Source of the DNA: Bradyrhizobium liaoningense
GTDB lineage: Bacteria; Pseudomonadota; Alphaproteobacteria; Rhizobiales; Xanthobacteraceae
Length of the DNA stretch: 64,000 bases
Direction of reading: 5' to 3'
Assembly: GCF_018130825.1 (NCBI RefSeq)
Contig: NZ_JAFCJS010000001.1
Location: 558,001 to 622,000, forward strand
The position numbers and the translations under genes are program-made. Shown in pieces: positions 61,544 through 64,000 of this stretch (position 1 is the stretch's first letter; every line of letters begins with the position of its first letter). The notes under the pieces were generated by a model that worked only from the letters and a program-made list of their open reading frames with translations, was not told the origin of the DNA and made no database searches.

Positions 61544-63147
61544 ACCAGATCACGCCTCCGCCGAAACTCGACATCATTCCCGCCAGCGCGCCGTTCTCCG
61601 ACGCGCAGCGCTCCTGGCTGAACGGCTTCTTTGCCGGACTGCTGTCGCCTGACGTGGCAACGCCCTTGTCGGCGGAGCAGGGCGCTGCCGTCATGCAGGC
61701 CGGCGACGGCGACGACGGCGAAGCGCCATGGCACGACCAGACCATGCCGATCGCCGATCGGATGAAGCTCGCCGAGGGCCGTCCCGTTCGCCGCAAGATG
61801 ATGGCGGCGATGGCGCAGCAGGATTGCGGCCAGTGCGGCTACAATTGCCACGACTATTCGGAAGCGATCGCGGGCAAAAGCGAAGCGCGGCTCAATCTCT
61901 GCGTTCCCGGCGGCAAGGAAACCGCGCGGATGCTGAAGTCGCTCTACGAGGAGCTCGATAAGGCGCCCGCGGCCAAAGCACCCGAGAAGACGGACACGGT
62001 TGCCGCGCCCGCCGTGACCGTGACCATCGCCGAGCCCGGCCGTTCGCGCGACAATCCAACGGAAGCGACCTTCCTGTCGCGCCGTCTTCTCAACAAGGGG
62101 AAGTCGGAGAAGGAGACCTACCACATCGAGTTCGATCTCTCCGCGAGCAAGCTCGACTACGTGGTGGGTGACAGCTTCGGCGTGTTCGCGCGCAACGACG
62201 TCGGCCTCGTCGACCAGATCATCGCGCTGCTCGGCGCCTCCCACACCACCAAGGTGAACGGCAAGACACTGCGCGAGGTGCTGATCGACGACGTCTCGCT
62301 GTCGCCGGCGCCGGACTCGCTGTTCGAGCTGATCTCCTTCATCACCGGCGGCGCGCAGCGCGAGAAGGCGCGGGCGCTGGCGCAGGGCGAGGATCCCGAT
62401 GGCGATGCCGCGACCCTCGACGTCATGGCGGCGCTGCAGAAGTTTTCCGGCACGCGTCCGCATCCCGAAGCATTCGTCGAGGCGCTGGAACCGCTGCAGC
62501 CGCGGCTCTATTCGATCTCGTCCTCGCACAATGCGACGCCGGGAAAACTGTCGCTGACGGTCGATTCCGTGCGCTACGTGATCGGCAAGCGCAAGCGCAT
62601 CGGCGTTGCCTCGACCTTCCTTGGCGAGCGCATCAATGAGGGCGAGAAGCTCAAGGTCTATGTGCAGAAGGCGCACAATTTCGGCCTGCCGCAGGACCCG
62701 AAGACGCCCATCATCATGGTCGGCCCCGGCACCGGCATCGCGCCGTTCCGCGCCTTCCTGCTCGATCGCAAGGCGACCGGCGCGGCCGGCAAGAACTGGC
62801 TGTTCTTCGGCCATCAGCGCAGCGACTGCGATTTCTTCTATCAGGAAGAGCTCAATGCGATGAAGACCTCGGGCCAACTGACGCGGTTGTCGCTGGCCTG
62901 GTCGCGCGACGGCGAGAAGAAGTTTTACGTGCAGGACCGCATGCGCGAGGTCGGCCGTGAGCTGTGGACCTGGCTCGCCGAAGGCGCGCATCTCTACATC
63001 TGCGGCGATGCCAAGCGCATGGCCAAGGACGTCGAGCGCGCGCTGGTCGACATCGTCGCCCAGTTCGGCGCGCGTTCGACCGATGAGGCCGTCAGCTTTG
63101 TCGCCGACCTCAAGAAGACCGGCCGCTTCCAGGCTGACGTCTACTAG
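61540..63147 (+). CDS. CysJ-like flavoprotein with N-terminal Fe-S module, NirA partner
   Basis: 535 residues. The N-terminal part contains CGQCGYNCHDYSEAIAG and a later NLCVPGG, a four-Cys cluster-binding pattern. The C-terminal 370 residues form an FAD/NAD(P)H reductase as in CysJ: RLYSISSS for FAD, GPGTGIAPFRAFL and YICGDAKRMAKDV for NADPH, and a terminal Tyr. The FMN flavodoxin domain of true CysJ is missing. Probably passes electrons from NADPH through FAD and the cluster to NirA. Translationally coupled to nirA (ATGA). Confidence 0.85.
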   Translation: MNQITPPPKLDIIPASAPFSDAQRSWLNGFFAGLLSPDVATPLSAEQGAAVMQAGDGDDGEAPWHDQTMPIADRMKLAEGRPVRRKMMAAMAQQDCGQCGYNCHDYSEAIAGKSEARLNLCVPGGKETARMLKSLYEELDKAPAAKAPEKTDTVAAPAVTVTIAEPGRSRDNPTEATFLSRRLLNKGKSEKETYHIEFDLSASKLDYVVGDSFGVFARNDVGLVDQIIALLGASHTTKVNGKTLREVLIDDVSLSPAPDSLFELISFITGGAQREKARALAQGEDPDGDAATLDVMAALQKFSGTRPHPEAFVEALEPLQPRLYSISSSHNATPGKLSLTVDSVRYVIGKRKRIGVASTFLGERINEGEKLKVYVQKAHNFGLPQDPKTPIIMVGPGTGIAPFRAFLLDRKATGAAGKNWLFFGHQRSDCDFFYQEELNAMKTSGQLTRLSLAWSRDGEKKFYVQDRMREVGRELWTWLAEGAHLYICGDAKRMAKDVERALVDIVAQFGARSTDEAVSFVADLKKTGRFQADVY

Positions 63148-63483
63148 GCTTCGGCGGGACCAGGGCGAGGAAACCCGTTGCCGCGTTGCTCGGTGCTGTA
63201 GGGTGGGCAAAGGCGCGCCCTTCGCGCGCCGTGCCCACCATCCCTAAGTGGTGGGCACGCTTCGCTTTGCCCACCCTGCGAGAGCTGTCATCCGGCCGTC
63301 ATCGCTTCAGTTCCAACTGGCTCGAATCCTAACGAATAAGATTCTCGGAACCCGGGCCTGGGGAGAATTTGCATCTGCGCCGAGGCTCCTTCTAAGAACC
63401 ACCATCGCTATTTCCGCCGCCATCTTGCCTCCCGCCAGGGTTGATCCTTCATACTCCCGCAAATGGGGCGTTGGAGATCGACC
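63148..63483. other. Spacer after the nitrite-reduction operon
   Basis: 336 bases without a recognised gene. It contains palindromic repeat copy 4 (63198-63280), which may act as the 3' end of the operon, and a promoter region for the small gene at 63484. Confidence 0.5.
63198..63280. repeat. GTAGGGTGGGC palindromic repeat, copy 4
   Basis: GTAGGGTGGGCAAAGGCGCG at the left, GCTTTGCCCACCCTGC at the right, inner GTGCCCACC / GGTGGGCAC arms, and a small GGCGCGCCCTTCGCGCGCC sub-hairpin. Confidence 0.8.
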
Positions 63484-63636
63484 ATGCGCGAACTATCGGC
63501 GGAAGCCAGACTGCACTTCTACGCGCGCTCGCTCTCGCGTCGCACCGGGGCGAGCGCCCATCATCTGGCGCTCTACAGCGCCTTTGCCGTGATCGCAGCG
63601 ATCGTGTTCGGCACGCTATCGGTGCATCCGTTCTAG
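63484..63636 (+). CDS. 50-residue single-helix membrane peptide
   Basis: ATG 63484 with GGAG 8 bases upstream, stop TAG 63634-63636. The N-terminal half is basic and amphipathic (LSAEARLHFYARSLSRRTG), and the C-terminal half a membrane helix (ALYSAFAVIAAIVFGTLSV). Compositional bias and a proper ribosome binding site favour a real gene; function unknown. Confidence 0.5.
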   Translation: MRELSAEARLHFYARSLSRRTGASAHHLALYSAFAVIAAIVFGTLSVHPF

Positions 63637-63644
63637 CGGACTTT

Positions 63645-63733
63645 GTAGGGTGGGTTAGCCGGAGGCGTAACCCACCAACTTCGTTCTGCACTCGCTGAAG
63701 CATGGTGGATTACGCTTCGCTAATCCACCCTAC
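63645..63733. repeat. GTAGGGTGGGT palindromic repeat, variant copy 5
   Basis: GTAGGGTGGGTTAGCC at the left and GCTAATCCACCCTACGG at the right, with inner GTAACCCACC / GGTGGATTAC arms: the TTAGC sub-family of the same element. Confidence 0.8.
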
Positions 63734-63748
63734 GGCACCGAGCGTGCC

Positions 63749-64000
63749 TCACGCTCCGCGCCTGAACGGCGCAACCTCGATCCCCGCTTCCTTCAACGCC
63801 TGACGCAGCGTGCGCGCGATCTCGACCGCGCCGTGCGTGTCGCCGTGGATGCAGACCGTATCCGTGCGCATCTTGATCACCTTGCCGGTGACCGACACCA
63901 CCGCGCCGTCCTGCACCATGCGCACCACGCGCTCCGCGATCGCCTTCGCATCGTGCAGCACCGCGCCGGGCTTCTTGCGCGAGACGAGGTTGCCGTCGTC
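63749..64000 (-). CDS. pxpA: 5-oxoprolinase subunit PxpA (LamB/YcsF family), C-terminal part
   Basis: 83 C-terminal residues; the gene continues past the window edge. The family ending is clear: [17 protein letters not shown], then [29 protein letters not shown], with the conserved CIHGDTHGA motif. With PxpB and PxpC it hydrolyses 5-oxoproline to glutamate using ATP; those genes are outside the window. Confidence 0.88.
   Translation of the reverse strand, partial: DDGNLVSRKKPGAVLHDAKAIAERVVRMVQDGAVVSVTGKVIKMRTDTVCIHGDTHGAVEIARTLRQALKEAGIEVAPFRRGA

Noticed and set aside
59762..63147. Assimilatory sulfite reductase (CysI/CysJ) instead of nitrite reductase
   Set aside because: Not excluded by sequence alone, but adjacency to nasST, a sigma-54 promoter and absence of other cys genes favour nitrite.
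61438..63210. 590-codon open frame on the minus strand
   Set aside because: Antisense to the NirA partner flavoprotein; shadow composition and an end running into a repeat.

Overview
The window looks like a chromosomal segment of a Bradyrhizobium-type alphaproteobacterium (Bradyrhizobiaceae/Nitrobacteraceae). The evidence is high-GC coding sequence, a complete ndvB-ndvD-ndvC cyclic beta-1,3/1,6-glucan locus, a NasS/NasT pair next to a NirA nitrite reductase, phosphatidylcholine synthase, and several copies of two palindromic intergenic repeat types of the kind seen in bradyrhizobial chromosomes.

Layout. (1) 1-9.1 kb is an accessory island that ends at a tRNA-Lys(TTT) gene. It holds a partial GIY-YIG nuclease, a serine recombinase with res-like repeats, an HrgA-like nuclease, an XRE regulator, a Sel1 - HNH - PIN gene row and a two-gene cassette with a HEPN-like member. 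(2) 9.5-15.2 kb is the ndv glucan locus. (3) 15.4-31.8 kb is core: a SPOR-like protein, glmU, glmS, a DUF502 protein, two small-molecule dehydrogenases, recG, a prfH-rtcB ribosome-rescue/RNA-repair pair, sdhE and mfd. (4) 31.9-40.3 kb holds ureidoglycine aminohydrolase, a degenerate GGDEF protein, a degenerate adenylate-forming enzyme beside a family-5 solute-binding protein, an IalB-like protein, hspQ and an AEC permease. (5) 40.3-47.1 kb is a regulated catabolic cluster: GntR regulator, polar amino-acid-type ABC importer, M20 hydrolase, enolase-superfamily enzyme and a creatinase/ectoine-hydrolase-like M24 protein. (6) 47.2-55.9 kb holds a UbiH-type hydroxylase, pcs, terC, a quinone oxidoreductase, tRNA-Arg(GCG), argD behind an arginine-rich leader peptide and terminator, a TPR protein, an SMI1-like protein and a MerR/CMD pair. 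(7) 56.2-63.1 kb holds rimO and the nasT-nasS-nirA-flavoprotein nitrite-assimilation cluster with a sigma-54 promoter. (8) The right end holds repeats, a 50-residue membrane peptide and the C-terminus of pxpA.

The most noteworthy signals are: the arginine-codon-rich, apparently leaderless leader peptide followed by a strong terminator upstream of argD (candidate ribosome-mediated attenuation); the island's HEPN cassette and Sel1-HNH-PIN row behind a palindrome; the GntR-controlled cluster with two TTGT-N10-ACAA sites and a metal-ligand-deficient M24 enzyme; the PrfH/RtcB pair; and the NirA-linked flavoprotein with an iron-sulfur module in place of a flavodoxin domain. All functional statements rest on reading the sequence and remembered family features; no database search was run.
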